DNA from: an uncultured Bacteroides sp.
GTDB taxonomy: Bacteria; Bacteroidota; Bacteroidia; Bacteroidales; Bacteroidaceae
DNA: 64,000 nt
Reading direction: 5' to 3'
Assembly (NCBI RefSeq): GCF_959029255.1
Contig: NZ_CAUFUE010000009.1
Location: 62,001 to 126,000, forward strand
Part shown: piece after piece, positions 1 to 9,800 of the stretch
Layout of the letters: each line of letters begins with the position of its first letter
How positions within the stretch are numbered: the first letter of the stretch is position 1
Translations under genes and position numbers: made by a program
The notes under the pieces: model-generated
What the model saw: only the letters and a program-made list of their open reading frames with translations
Told to the model about the DNA's origin: nothing
Databases searched by the model: none

Positions 1-51
1 TATTTCAAGAAGATAAAAGAGAACAAGCGCAAGCCACTCGACGAAGTATAA
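1..51 (+). CDS. 3' end of an unidentified gene
   Basis: The first 51 bases read in frame as a short basic, lysine-rich tail ending in KRKPLDEV and a TAA stop at 49-51. The start lies outside the window. Sixteen residues are too few to name a family. The downstream 460 bp hold no convincing gene. Confidence 0.45.
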   Translation, partial: YFKKIKENKRKPLDEV

Positions 52-517
52 GGCTATCATCAATGCGCCTCAACCAAAATCCTATAAATCAAATCCGAAA
101 TTCCATAACTCTCCGGCAACTTCTTCGCCGTATCTTTGTTCCCTGTAAAGAAGAATGGGAACAAGGATGAAACTTACGTTTTTCTCCCCTACAGTAAATT
201 AAAAAAGTGAAAACATCTGTCACGCTATCACACTTTATAGGATAGACATCTGACAAACAATACGTTACAGTGTGATAGATACGTGTGATAGATACCTGTA
301 GCTTCATCTATCTATCACACTTGATTTACACCCGGGAAGTAAATATACACCATTGTTCCCATCTATTGAAACAAAGAGTTTCAGCCGTTGAAACACTTTG
401 TTTTTATAGCATAAAACAAAGTGTTCAACACTTAGAACTAATAGTTTAGCTTATTTATACTGTCAGTTTCTGCATGAATATAAATAATAATCAGTTATAC
501 TTAAATACTATAACATT
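52..517. other. non-coding gap with short repeats, upstream of the copper ATPase
   Basis: No credible gene. A 13-bp unit GTGTGATAGATAC occurs twice in tandem at 270-295, and its inverse (ATCTATCACAC type) lies on both sides, near 225-236 and 307-320, so the stretch can fold. A second, stronger inverted repeat is at 387-429. The rest is AT-rich leader. Confidence 0.6.
387..429. repeat. near-perfect inverted repeat upstream of the copper ATPase
   Basis: GTTGAAACACTTTGTTTT (387-404) pairs with AAAACAAAGTGTTCAAC (413-429) with one base missing, around an 8-base loop. A smaller hairpin, GAAAC...GTTTC (368-381), lies just before it. It could be the terminator of the upstream gene or an operator. 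It lies about 90 bp before the copA start, and the sequence alone does not decide. Confidence 0.5.
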
Positions 518-3055
518 ATGACAAATAAAAATATCACTCAAGAAAGCTTTCCCGTACTGGGCATGAGTTGCGCTTCTTGCGCCGCACGGATAGATAAAAC
601 ACTAAATCATCAGCCCGGAGTCAACAAAGCGGCTGTAAATTACGCATCGGGAGTGGCAACGGTGGAATATGACCGTTCGCAATGTTCTCCCGAAGCTTTA
701 CAACAAGCAGTGCAGGCTGCGGGATATGATTTACTGATTAAACAGGACGAAAATACACTCGATGAGGTGGAACAAGCGCACAATAAGAAGTATCAGGCGC
801 TTAAATTCCGCACTACATGGGCCATCGTCCTGTCCATACCGATTGTAATTATCGGAATGTTCTTCATGAACATGCCGTATGCCAATCTCATCATGTGGAT
901 ACTTTCCACTCCTGTCGTTTTCTGGCTGGGAAGAAGTTTCTTCGTCAGCGCCTGGAAGCAGTTGAAACATGGCAGCGCCAATATGGATACGCTAGTAGCC
1001 AACAGTACCGGAATAGCTTACCTGTTCAGTCTGTTCAACATGCTTTTTCCTGATTTCTGGTTGGCAAGGGGCATTCATCCGCACGTCTATTTTGAGGCGG
1101 CAAGTGTGATTATCGCTTTCATCTTACTGGGACGCCTGCTGGAAGAAAAGGCGAAAGGAAATACATCATCCGCCATCAAAAAACTGATGGGACTGCAACC
1201 CAAGACGGTAACAGTGATTGTTAATGAAGAATCAAAAACGGAGAATGAAGAATCAGAACGCATCATTCCTATCGAACAAATTCGTCCGGGAGATATCATT
1301 CTGGTGAAACCGGGAGAGCGGATTGCCGTGGACGGCATCGTAACGGAAGGCAGCTCGTATGTGGACGAAAGCATGCTGAGCGGTGAACCGGTAGCCGTCG
1401 CCAAGCGTAAAGGCACCAAAGTTTTCGCAGGTACCATCAATCAAAAAGGAAGTTTCCGTTTCAGTGCTGAAAAAGTGGGAACGGATACGTTATTGGCAAA
1501 AATCATCCATAAAGTGCAAGAGGCACAAGGCAGCAAAGCCCCTGTACAGCAATTGGTTGATAAGATTGCAGGTATCTTCGTTCCCGTCATTATCGGCATT
1601 GCCGTATTATCTTTCATCTTGTGGATGCTGCTGGACGGTGAAAGCGGATTTACACATGGACTGCTGGCGCTGGTCACCGTACTCATCATCGCCTGCCCGT
1701 GCGCTTTGGGACTCGCCACCCCTACCGCCATCATGGTGGGTATAGGTAAAGGCGCCGAGCGGGGCATTCTGATTAAAGATGCCGAAAGCCTGGAGGTAGC
1801 CAAGAAAATCGACACGGTGGTACTGGATAAGACCGGAACGGTGACGGAAGGCAGGCCGGTAGTCAGCGATATGCTATGGACTATGCAACCGGAAGATGCC
1901 GAAAACATCTTTTACAGTCTGGAAAAGTTATCAGAGCATCCACTTGCCGAAGCGGTGGTACGCCATTTTCCAGATGCGCAGAACATATATATAGAGCATT
2001 TTGAAAGTATCACCGGAAAAGGTGTGAAAGGAGGATGGAACGGAAAGACCTATTATGCCGGTAACCGCAAGTTGCTGGAAGAGAACCGGATTGAAATCGG
2101 GCAATCACTCAGTGACGAAGCCGCCCGCCTGACGGCCGATGCGCAGACCGTCATCTGGTTTGCAGATGAAGAAAGGGCATTGGCAATAGCGGGTATTACG
2201 GACCAAATCAAGCAAACATCCATTCGGGCGGTCAGTGAACTACAAGCTGCCGGAATTGAGGTGTACATGCTGACCGGTGACAATGAAGCTACCGCCAAAG
2301 AAATCTCGCGCAAAGCTGGAATCGCCCATTTCAAGGCGGGCGTACTGCCGCAGGACAAAGCGGCTTTCATCAGCCGGTTGCAGCAGGAAGGCAAAAAAGT
2401 GGCGATGGTGGGCGACGGCATTAATGACAGCGCGGCGCTGGCGCAAGCAGATTTAAGTATCGCCATGGGCAGTGGAAGCGATATCGCCATGGATGTAGCC
2501 AAGATGACTATCATTTCTTCGGACCTTACCAAGATACCCGAAGCACTTAAATTGTCCAGACTGACCGTAAGAACCATCCGCCAGAATTTGTTTTGGGCAT
2601 TCATCTATAATGTAATAGGTGTACCCATTGCGGCAGGTGTGCTCTACCCCATCAACGGCTTTTTGCTGAACCCGATGATTGCAGGCGCCGCCATGGCATT
2701 CAGCAGTGTCAGTGTAGTGACCAACAGTTTACGGTTGAAAAGGAAGAAGATACAATATACCGAAGCCCCGGCCGGCATTCCCGTTGAAGAACCGGAAAAA
2801 GAGCCAAAAGAAGAAAAAGATGTAAAACCATTAACAGAGAAAATCATGAAAAAAGAATTCAAAGTAGAAGGTATGATGTGCAATAATTGCCGCATGCATG
2901 TGGAGAAAGCATTAAATAATATGGATGGCGTGCACGCCACGGTAACGCTCAATCCGCCGGTAGCTGTCGTCGAGTTTTCAGACGGTGAAAAATCAATGGA
3001 AGAGTTGCAGGCTGTAATTACCGAGAATGCCGGTGATTATACACTGAAAGAATAA
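518..3055 (+). CDS. copA: copper-exporting P1B-type ATPase with N- and C-terminal heavy-metal domains
   Basis: Inner-membrane pump that exports Cu(I) using ATP. In order: an N-terminal HMA domain with a CxxC pair (C18, C21), paired membrane helices from about residue 95, the actuator loop with SGEP, the transport motif CPC (393-395) in an ALGLATP context, the phosphorylation site DKTGT (D437), HPLAEA, MLTGDN and GDGIND. After the last helices a charged Glu/Lys linker leads to a second HMA domain with CNNC (C788, C791). At 845 aa it is longer than a single-HMA CopA because of this extra domain, which looks like a fused CopZ chaperone. An in-frame ATG at 2846 begins exactly that domain. No copper regulator is seen nearby. 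Confidence 0.93.
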   Translation: MTNKNITQESFPVLGMSCASCAARIDKTLNHQPGVNKAAVNYASGVATVEYDRSQCSPEALQQAVQAAGYDLLIKQDENTLDEVEQAHNKKYQALKFRTTWAIVLSIPIVIIGMFFMNMPYANLIMWILSTPVVFWLGRSFFVSAWKQLKHGSANMDTLVANSTGIAYLFSLFNMLFPDFWLARGIHPHVYFEAASVIIAFILLGRLLEEKAKGNTSSAIKKLMGLQPKTVTVIVNEESKTENEESERIIPIEQIRPGDIILVKPGERIAVDGIVTEGSSYVDESMLSGEPVAVAKRKGTKVFAGTINQKGSFRFSAEKVGTDTLLAKIIHKVQEAQGSKAPVQQLVDKIAGIFVPVIIGIAVLSFILWMLLDGESGFTHGLLALVTVLIIACPCALGLATPTAIMVGIGKGAERGILIKDAESLEVAKKIDTVVLDKTGTVTEGRPVVSDMLWTMQPEDAENIFYSLEKLSEHPLAEAVVRHFPDAQNIYIEHFESITGKGVKGGWNGKTYYAGNRKLLEENRIEIGQSLSDEAARLTADAQTVIWFADEERALAIAGITDQIKQTSIRAVSELQAAGIEVYMLTGDNEATAKEISRKAGIAHFKAGVLPQDKAAFISRLQQEGKKVAMVGDGINDSAALAQADLSIAMGSGSDIAMDVAKMTIISSDLTKIPEALKLSRLTVRTIRQNLFWAFIYNVIGVPIAAGVLYPINGFLLNPMIAGAAMAFSSVSVVTNSLRLKRKKIQYTEAPAGIPVEEPEKEPKEEKDVKPLTEKIMKKEFKVEGMMCNNCRMHVEKALNNMDGVHATVTLNPPVAVVEFSDGEKSMEELQAVITENAGDYTLKE

Positions 3056-3090
3056 CTGAAAATAGTTTATACTGATTGGCTTTATTTTCC

Positions 3091-3098
3091 TATCTTTG
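3091..3098 (+). promoter_or_regulatory. -7 element of the pyrH promoter
   Basis: TATCTTTG fits the Bacteroidetes -7 consensus TAnnTTTG and lies 36 bp before the chosen pyrH ATG. No clear -33 TTTG is visible at the usual spacing. Confidence 0.6.
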
Positions 3099-3126
3099 CC
3101 TGAAATGCAAAATCAATATTGAAATT

Positions 3127-3837
3127 ATGGCAACATACAAAAGAATTTTATTGAAACTTAGCGGCGAAAGCCTGATGGGAGAAAAGCAATATGGTATAGA
3201 CGAAAAACGCTTGGCTGAATATGCGGCGCAGATTAAGGAAATCCATGAGTTGGGTGTACAAATCGGTATTGTAATCGGCGGCGGGAACATCTTTCGCGGA
3301 CTGAGCGGAGCCAATAAAGGTTTCGACCGTGTGAAAGGCGACCAGATGGGTATGCTGGCTACGGTCATCAACAGTCTCGCATTGAGTTCGGCATTGGTTG
3401 CCGCAGGCGTAAAAGCACGTGTATTGACTGCCGTGCGTATGGAGCCTATCGGTGAATTCTACAGCAAATGGAAAGCCATCGAATGCATGGAAGCAGGCGA
3501 AGTAGTCATCATGTCGGCCGGAACAGGCAACCCGTTTTTCACCACAGACACCGGCTCCAGCCTGCGCGGCATCGAGATTGAAGCGGACGTCATGCTGAAA
3601 GGGACACGTGTTGACGGCATCTATACCGCCGACCCGGAGAAAGACCCGACAGCCAAGAAATTCCATGACATCACCTACGATGAAGTGCTGAAACGCGGCC
3701 TGAAGGTAATGGACCTCACTGCCACCTGCATGTGCAAAGAAAACAACCTGCCTATCATTGTATTCGACATGGATACCGTAGGTAATCTGAAGAAAGTGAT
3801 GCAGGGCGAAGAAATCGGTACGCTTGTACACAATTGA
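3127..3837 (+). CDS. pyrH: UMP kinase
   Basis: Hexameric bacterial UMP kinase of the amino-acid-kinase fold; phosphorylates UMP to UDP in pyrimidine synthesis. The N-terminus YKRILLKLSGESL with the Lys phosphate site, the glycine loop VIGGGNIFRG, the GTGNPFFTTDT segment and the late DLTATCMC/MDTVGN region are all present. The frame is open from an ATG at 3076, but that would add 17 atypical residues and would start within the promoter; the ATG at 3127 (MATYKRILLK) gives 236 aa, normal for the family. It heads the common cluster pyrH-frr-rsgA. Confidence 0.95.
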   Translation: MATYKRILLKLSGESLMGEKQYGIDEKRLAEYAAQIKEIHELGVQIGIVIGGGNIFRGLSGANKGFDRVKGDQMGMLATVINSLALSSALVAAGVKARVLTAVRMEPIGEFYSKWKAIECMEAGEVVIMSAGTGNPFFTTDTGSSLRGIEIEADVMLKGTRVDGIYTADPEKDPTAKKFHDITYDEVLKRGLKVMDLTATCMCKENNLPIIVFDMDTVGNLKKVMQGEEIGTLVHN

Positions 3838-3840
3838 CAG

Positions 3841-3942
3841 TTCACCACAGGGGGCACAGAGTACACAGAGTGATAGCAAAAACACCGTTAAGGACGTTTT
3901 AAAGAAAAAAAACTCCGTGTCCTCTGTGTCCTCTGTGGTGAA
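3841..3942. repeat. imperfect inverted repeat between pyrH and frr
   Basis: The left arm starts TTCACCACAGGGGGCACAGA and the right arm ends CCTCTGTGTCCTCTGTGGTGAA, its near-exact inverse, with a spacer rich in A. The arms carry repeated ACAGAG/CTCTGT units. It starts 4 bp after the pyrH stop and ends just before the frr promoter. It could be a dispersed intergenic palindrome, and it may also end pyrH transcripts. Confidence 0.6.
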
Positions 3943-3947
3943 ATAAT

Positions 3948-3955
3948 TATATTTG
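3948..3955 (+). promoter_or_regulatory. -7 element of the frr promoter
   Basis: TATATTTG matches TAnnTTTG and lies 37 bp before the frr ATG, suggesting frr-rsgA can be transcribed separately from pyrH. Confidence 0.55.
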
Positions 3956-3992
3956 CAAAGTTTCAAATCAAGCAACTTCAAATTATAGAAAT

Positions 3993-4553
3993 ATGAAAGA
4001 CGTAAAAGACATCTTAGACGAAGCGCAAGAGAGTATGGACATGGCAGTGATGTACCTGGAAGAGGCATTAGCCCATATCCGTGCCGGAAAAGCCGACGTC
4101 CGTTTGCTGGACGGTATCCGTGTGGATTCTTACGGAAGCATGGTACCTATTAATAATGTAGCGGCTGTGAATACTCCCGATGCACGCAGTATCGCCATCA
4201 AGCCGTGGGACAAAAGCATGTTCCGTGTGATTGAAAAAGCTATCATCGACTCTTCTTTGGGTATTATGCCTGAAAATAACGGTGAAATTATCCGTATCGG
4301 CATACCGCCATTGACCGAAGAACGCCGTAGACAGCTTGCCAAACAGTGTAAAGGTGAAGGCGAAACAGCCAAAGTCAGTGTTCGCAACGCCCGCCGTGAT
4401 GCAATCGACGCTTTGAAAAAAGCCGTAAAAGAAGGTCTTGCAGAAGACGCACAAAAAGGCGGCGAAGAAAAGTTGCAGAAAATTCACGATAAGTACATCA
4501 AGCAGATTGATGATATGCTGGCTGCAAAAGATAAGGAAATTATGACCGTATAA
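3993..4553 (+). CDS. frr: ribosome recycling factor
   Basis: Cytoplasmic factor that, with EF-G, splits the post-termination ribosome. The 186-aa length is standard. The sequence shows the family's helical bundle at both ends (MDMAVMYLEEALAHIRAGKA; RRDAIDALKKAVKEGL) and the middle domain around PINNVAAVNTPDARSIAIKPWD and GEIIRIGIPPLTEERR. The start is the first ATG after a -7 box. It lies between pyrH and rsgA; rsgA starts 5 bp after its stop, so the two probably share a transcript. Confidence 0.97.
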   Translation: MKDVKDILDEAQESMDMAVMYLEEALAHIRAGKADVRLLDGIRVDSYGSMVPINNVAAVNTPDARSIAIKPWDKSMFRVIEKAIIDSSLGIMPENNGEIIRIGIPPLTEERRRQLAKQCKGEGETAKVSVRNARRDAIDALKKAVKEGLAEDAQKGGEEKLQKIHDKYIKQIDDMLAAKDKEIMTV

Positions 4554-4557
4554 GGCT

Positions 4558-5490
4558 GTGCGTGGATTAGTTATAAAAAACACAGGGAGTTGGTACTTGG
4601 TACGGACGGACGACGGAAAGGACGTTGAATGCAAAATCAAAGGTAATTTTCGTCTGAAAGGCATACGAAGTACTAACCCCATAGCCGTAGGTGATTATGT
4701 ACAAATCATCATCAACCAGGAAGGCACAGCTTTCATCAGTGAGATAGAAGACCGGAAGAATTATATAATCCGCCGTTCCTCCAATTTATCCAAACAATCA
4801 CACATACTTGCCGCCAACCTCGACCAATGCATGTTGGTGGTGACGGTGAATTATCCCGAAACATCCACTATCTTTATCGACCGTTTTCTCGCTTCGGCGG
4901 AGGCCTATCGTATTCCCGTCAAAATCATATTCAACAAGGTGGATGCTTACAATGAAGATGAATTACGCTATCTGGACGGACTTATCAATCTTTATACTTA
5001 CATCGGTTATCCCTGTTTCAAAGTTTCCGCCAAGACAGGCGAAGGGCTTGACAATATCAAGGAAGAACTCCAAGGAAAGATAACCCTTTTCTCCGGACAC
5101 TCCGGAGTGGGTAAATCAACCCTCATCAATGCCATCTTACCTGAACTAGACATCAAGACCGGTGAAATCTCCGCATACCATAATAAAGGCATGCACACCA
5201 CCACTTTCTCCGAAATGTTTCCCGTAGCGGGAGACGGATATATCATCGACACTCCGGGTATTAAAGGTTTCGGTACATTCGACATGGAGGAAGAAGAAAT
5301 AGGACACTACTTCCCCGAAATATTCAAAGTTTCCGCTGATTGCCGCTATAATAATTGCACACATCGCCACGAACCGGGATGTGCCGTTCGTGAAGCTGTA
5401 GAAAACCATTTCATCAGCGAATCGCGCTATACTTCTTATCTGAATATGCTGGAAGACAGGGAAGAAGGGAAATACAGGGCGGCGTATTGA
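4558..5490 (+). CDS. rsgA: ribosome small-subunit maturation GTPase RsgA
   Basis: Circularly permuted GTPase that acts late in 30S subunit assembly. An N-terminal OB-fold (about 1-70) is followed by the permuted motifs: NKVD (G4), SAKTGEG (G5), then the P-loop GHSGVGKSTLIN (G1), a switch Thr and DTPG (G3). The C-terminal zinc knuckle is CRYNNCTHRHEPGC. At 310 aa it has normal length. The start is GTG at 4558, 5 bp after the frr stop (MRGLVIKNTGSWY). This matches the OB-fold start in relatives. Confidence 0.95.
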   Translation: MRGLVIKNTGSWYLVRTDDGKDVECKIKGNFRLKGIRSTNPIAVGDYVQIIINQEGTAFISEIEDRKNYIIRRSSNLSKQSHILAANLDQCMLVVTVNYPETSTIFIDRFLASAEAYRIPVKIIFNKVDAYNEDELRYLDGLINLYTYIGYPCFKVSAKTGEGLDNIKEELQGKITLFSGHSGVGKSTLINAILPELDIKTGEISAYHNKGMHTTTFSEMFPVAGDGYIIDTPGIKGFGTFDMEEEEIGHYFPEIFKVSADCRYNNCTHRHEPGCAVREAVENHFISESRYTSYLNMLEDREEGKYRAAY

Positions 5491-5514
5491 AGGCGATAAA
5501 GTGACAAAGATGAC

Positions 5515-5548
5515 AAAGTGATAGAGCTTCCCATCCTTCTATCACTTT
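5515..5548 (+). terminator. terminator after rsgA
   Basis: AAAGTGATAGA (5515-5525) pairs perfectly with TCTATCACTTT (5538-5548), followed by a run of T. It sits 25 bp after the rsgA stop. Confidence 0.75.
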
Positions 5549-5578
5549 TTTTAACGCTTCTTGTTTTAAACTTTTTCG

Positions 5579-5586
5579 TATCTTTC
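5579..5586 (+). promoter_or_regulatory. probable -7 element of the efflux operon promoter
   Basis: TATCTTTC, one base from TAnnTTTG, with TTGT at 5561-5564 as a possible -33 element. It lies 69 bp before the membrane fusion protein start. Confidence 0.4.
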
Positions 5587-5655
5587 CTGTCTAAAATTGA
5601 TAATACATATTGTACAAATTCAAGTTTTATAAGATCTTGATTATACTAATACTAC

Positions 5656-6744
5656 ATGAACAAAAGAGTGAAATGGGGCATCATCATTATCGTGGGTGCC
5701 GGCTTGATAGGAGGGGGAATTTATTCTCAACTTCCCAAAGAAAATGAGGAGTTGACAGCTGCCGACAAAGTGATGGCGGGCAGACCCAGAGGAAAGCAAG
5801 TACTGAATGTCAACGCTAAAATAGTGAAACCGCAGCTATTGAAAGATGAAATTCTAATCAGCGGTAGCCTGCTACCTGATGAGGAGGTAGACTTGTCTTT
5901 CGAAACATCCGGCAAGATTGTTGAAATCAACTTCGAAGAAGGAACTTTCGTCAAGAAAGGACAATTGCTGGCAAAAGTGAACGACCGCCCCTTGCAGGCA
6001 CAGTTGCAACGACTGGTTTCCCAATTGAAACTGGCCGAAGACCGTGTATTCCGCCAAAACGCATTGTTGGAAAGGGATGCTGTCAGTAAGGAAGCTTACG
6101 AACAGGTAAAAACAGACCTTGCTACCCTGAACGCGGATATTGAATTGGTGAAAGCCAATATTCTGCAAACAGAGCTTCGCGCTCCATTCGACGGCGTGAT
6201 TGGTCTGCGCCAAGTCAGTGTGGGAACTTACGCTTCTCCTTCTACCATTGTGGCAAAGCTTACTAAGATATCTCCTCTAAAAGTAGAATTCGCTGTACCT
6301 GAGCGATATGCCAACGACGTAAAGACCGGCGCCGGACTTAACTTTACGCTCGAAGGAAAGTTGAATGATTTCCATGCTACAGTCTATGCCCGAGAGTCCA
6401 AAATAGACCCGACCACACATACACTGACTATACGCGCCCTTTATCCCAATGCCAACGGCAGTGTCATGCCCGGTCGCTATGCCACCATCAGGCTGAACAA
6501 GAACGAAATTGAAGATGCGCTTGCCATACCTTCCGAAGCCATTGTGCCGGAAATGGGAAAAGACAAGGTGTTCCTTTATAAATCGGGCAAAGCCCAACCG
6601 GTAGAGATTACAACCGGAATCCGCACCGAAGCCGAAGTGCAAGTACTGCAAGGCCTGCAAGCCGGAGATACCATCATCGTCTCGGGAACTTTGCAGCTTC
6701 GTACGGGATTGCCGGTGACGCTGGATAATATAGTTGATAGATGA
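5656..6744 (+). CDS. RND efflux periplasmic adaptor (membrane fusion protein)
   Basis: Periplasmic adaptor that links an inner-membrane RND pump to an outer-membrane channel. A single N-terminal hydrophobic segment (about 7-25, WGIIIIVGAGLIGGG) has no lipobox Cys, so it is probably a membrane anchor. Then come a lipoyl/barrel-sandwich half (EEVDLSFETSGKIVEINFEEGTFV), a helical hairpin (about 115-160), the second lipoyl half (TELRAPFDGVIGLRQVSVGTY) and a beta-barrel/membrane-proximal domain. The 362-aa length fits the family. First gene of a three-gene operon. The substrate cannot be told from sequence. Confidence 0.92.
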   Translation: MNKRVKWGIIIIVGAGLIGGGIYSQLPKENEELTAADKVMAGRPRGKQVLNVNAKIVKPQLLKDEILISGSLLPDEEVDLSFETSGKIVEINFEEGTFVKKGQLLAKVNDRPLQAQLQRLVSQLKLAEDRVFRQNALLERDAVSKEAYEQVKTDLATLNADIELVKANILQTELRAPFDGVIGLRQVSVGTYASPSTIVAKLTKISPLKVEFAVPERYANDVKTGAGLNFTLEGKLNDFHATVYARESKIDPTTHTLTIRALYPNANGSVMPGRYATIRLNKNEIEDALAIPSEAIVPEMGKDKVFLYKSGKAQPVEITTGIRTEAEVQVLQGLQAGDTIIVSGTLQLRTGLPVTLDNIVDR

Positions 6745-6818
6745 TAGGTGATAGTTACCATGCGGATACATGGACTATCATCTATCATCTATCAATTATC
6801 ATCTATCAACTATCAACT
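6731..6818. repeat. GATAGATGATAG-type inverted repeat between adaptor and pump genes
   Basis: The left arm (GTTGATAGATGATAGGTGATAG) and the right arm (several ATCTATCA/ACTATCAAC units) are imperfect inverses. The whole 82-bp gap between adaptor and pump is built from these 7-8 bp units. It may form a stem in the operon mRNA and change the adaptor:pump ratio, which is inference. Confidence 0.55.
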
Positions 6819-6826
6819 GAAAAAAA

Positions 6827-9800
6827 ATGAATATATCTGAACTTAGCATACGGCGCCCGGTACTCTCCACTGTATTGACGCTGATTATCCTACTCTTTGG
6901 TTTCATCGGGTACAATTACCTCGGTGTCCGGGAGTATCCTTCAGTGGATAACCCTATCATCTCGGTATCCTGCTCTTATCCGGGTGCTAACGCAGACGTT
7001 ATCGAGAACCAGATTACAGAGCCGCTGGAACAAAACATTAACGGTATCCCGGGTATCCGTTCACTCTCCAGTGTCAGCCAACAAGGTTCCTCGCGCATTA
7101 CGGTAGAGTTTGAGCTTTCCGTTGACCTGGAAACGGCGGCGAATGATGTCCGCGACAAAGTTTCGCGTGCACAACGCTACTTGCCGCGTGACTGTGACCC
7201 TCCTACTGTATCCAAAGCCGATGCGGATGCCATGCCTATCCTGATGGTGGCCCTGCAAAGTGACAAACGTTCCCTGCTGGAACTGAGTGAGATAGCAGAC
7301 CTTACCGTAAAAGAACAATTGCAAACAATCTCCGACGTCAGCAGTGTAAGCATCTGGGGTGAAAAGCGTTACTCCATGCGCCTTTGGCTCGACCCTATCA
7401 AGATGTCCGGTTACGGCATCACTCCTATCGACGTAAAGAATGCGGTAGACAAGGAAAACGTGGAACTTCCCTCCGGTAGTATTGAGGGAAACACCATCGA
7501 ACTTACCATCCGCACGCTCGGACTGATGCATACGGCAGAAGAGTTCAACAATCTTATTCTGAAAGAAGATAACAACCGCATTGTCCGCTTCAGCGATATC
7601 GGCCGTGCCGAACTGGGACCTGCCGACATCAAAAGTTACATGAAGATGAACGGTGTACCGATGGTAGGTATCGTCGTCATTCCGCAGCCGGGCGCCAACC
7701 ACATCAAGATTGCCGATGCCGTGTACGACCGCATGGAGAAGATGCAGAAAGACTTGCCGGAGGATGTGCACTATACATACGGTTTCGATAACACTAAGTT
7801 TATCCGCGCCTCCATCAATGAGGTAAAAACAACAGTGTATGAAGCCTTTGTGCTGGTTATCATTATCATTTTCCTTTTCTTGCGCGACTGGCGCGTCACG
7901 CTGGTGCCTTGCATCGTTATCCCCGTCTCGCTGATTGGAGCTTTCTTTGTGATGTATCTGGCAGGCTTCTCCATCAACGTGCTTTCCATGCTTGCCGTGG
8001 TGCTTGCCGTGGGATTGGTGGTGGATGATGCTATCGTAATGACGGAAAACATCTATGTACGTATTGAGAAAGGGATGCCTCCGAAAGAAGCCGGTATCGA
8101 AGGAGCCAAGGAAATCTTCTTTGCAGTTATTTCTACGACTATCACGCTGGTAGCGGTATTCTTCCCCATTGTATTTATGGACGGTATGACGGGACGCCTG
8201 TTCCGTGAATTCAGTATCGTGGTTTCGGGTTCGGTAATTATTTCTTCATTCGCCGCGTTGACCTTTACTCCGATGCTTGCTACCAAACTATTGATAAAGA
8301 GGGAAAAACAGAGTTGGTTCTACCGCAAGACCGAACCGTTCTTTGAAGGGATGAACCGCTTATATAGCCGGTCATTGGCGGCATTCCTGCGCAAACGCTG
8401 GATTGCAATGCCTTTCATATTGGTAACGATTGTAATCATCGGCTTCCTTTGGAACTACATCCCTGCCGAAATGGCACCACTGGAAGACCGTTCGCAAATC
8501 AGCATCAATACACGTGGCGCCGAAGGGGTGACGTACGAATTTATTCGTGATTATACGGAAGACATCAACCAACTGGTCGACTCCATCATTCCGGATGCCA
8601 AGGCTGTGACTGCCCGTGTTTCCAATGGTAGCGGAAGTGTACGTATCACGCTGGAAGACATGCAAGACCGTAATTATACACAGATGGAGGTTGCCGAAAA
8701 GCTATCAAAAGCCGTACGGAAGAAGACTGAAGCGCGTTCGTTTGTACAACAGTCCTCCTCTTTCGGCGGACGGCGCGGCGGAATGCCGGTGCAATACGTA
8801 TTGCAGGCTACCAATATTGAGAAACTGCAAGAGGTGTTGCCCAAATTCATGGCGAAGGTTTATGAAAACCCTGTGTTCCAGATGGCGGACGTCGATTTGA
8901 AGTTTAGCAAACCGGAAGCGCGTATCAACATCAACCGGGACAAGGCAAGCATTATGGGTGTCAGCACCAAGAATATTGCGCAGACTTTACAGTATGGGTT
9001 GAGCGGCCAGCGTATGGGATATTTCTACATGAACGGAAAACAATATGAGATATTAGGGGAAATCAACCGCCAGCAACGCAATAAGCCTTCTGACCTGAAG
9101 GGTATTTATATCCGTAGCGACAAAGGCGATATGGTACAACTCGACAACCTTATCGAACTGACAAACGGCATTGCTCCTCCGAAACTGTACCGCTACAATC
9201 GTTTCGTATCGGCTACAGTATCTGCCGGGCTTGCTGACGGCAAGACTATCGGTCAGGGATTGGACGAAATGGATAAGATAGCCAAGGAGACATTGGACGA
9301 GACTTTCCGCACCGCCCTCACCGGCGACTCTAAAGAGTATCGGGAAAGTTCTTCGAGCTTGATGTTTGCTTTCGTTCTTGCCATCTTATTGATTTACCTC
9401 ATTCTCGCCGCGCAGTTTGAAAGTTTCAAAGACCCGCTGATTATCATGTTGACGGTGCCTCTCGCCATTGCGGGCGCTTTGGTCTTCATGTTCTTCGGGA
9501 ACATCACAATGAATATATTCAGCCAAATCGGTATCATCATGCTAATCGGTCTGGTGGCAAAGAACGGTATCCTTATCGTGGAGTTTGCCAATCAGAAGCA
9601 AGAAGCGGGTGAGGACAAGATGCAAGCCATCAAGGATGCCGCCCTGCAACGTTTGCGCCCCATCCTGATGACAAGCGCTTCCACAGTATTAGGCCTGATA
9701 CCGCTGGCGTTTGCTACAGGCGAAGGTTGCAACCAGCGTATTGCCATGGGTACTGCCGTTGTAGGTGGTATGGTGGTATCTACCTTGCTGACGATGTATA

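Noticed and set aside
89..307. 72-codon minus-strand frame in the first gap
   Set aside because: Composition and position within the repeat cluster give no support; no recognisable domain.
270..320. Short GTGTGATAGATAC repeats as a CRISPR array
   Set aside because: The units are 13 bp, directly adjacent without spacers, and occur in both orientations; no cas genes in the window.
3148..4068. Long minus-strand frame across pyrH and the following gap
   Set aside because: Antisense to pyrH and the inverted repeat; low-complexity, no motifs, no promoter. A shadow of the real gene.
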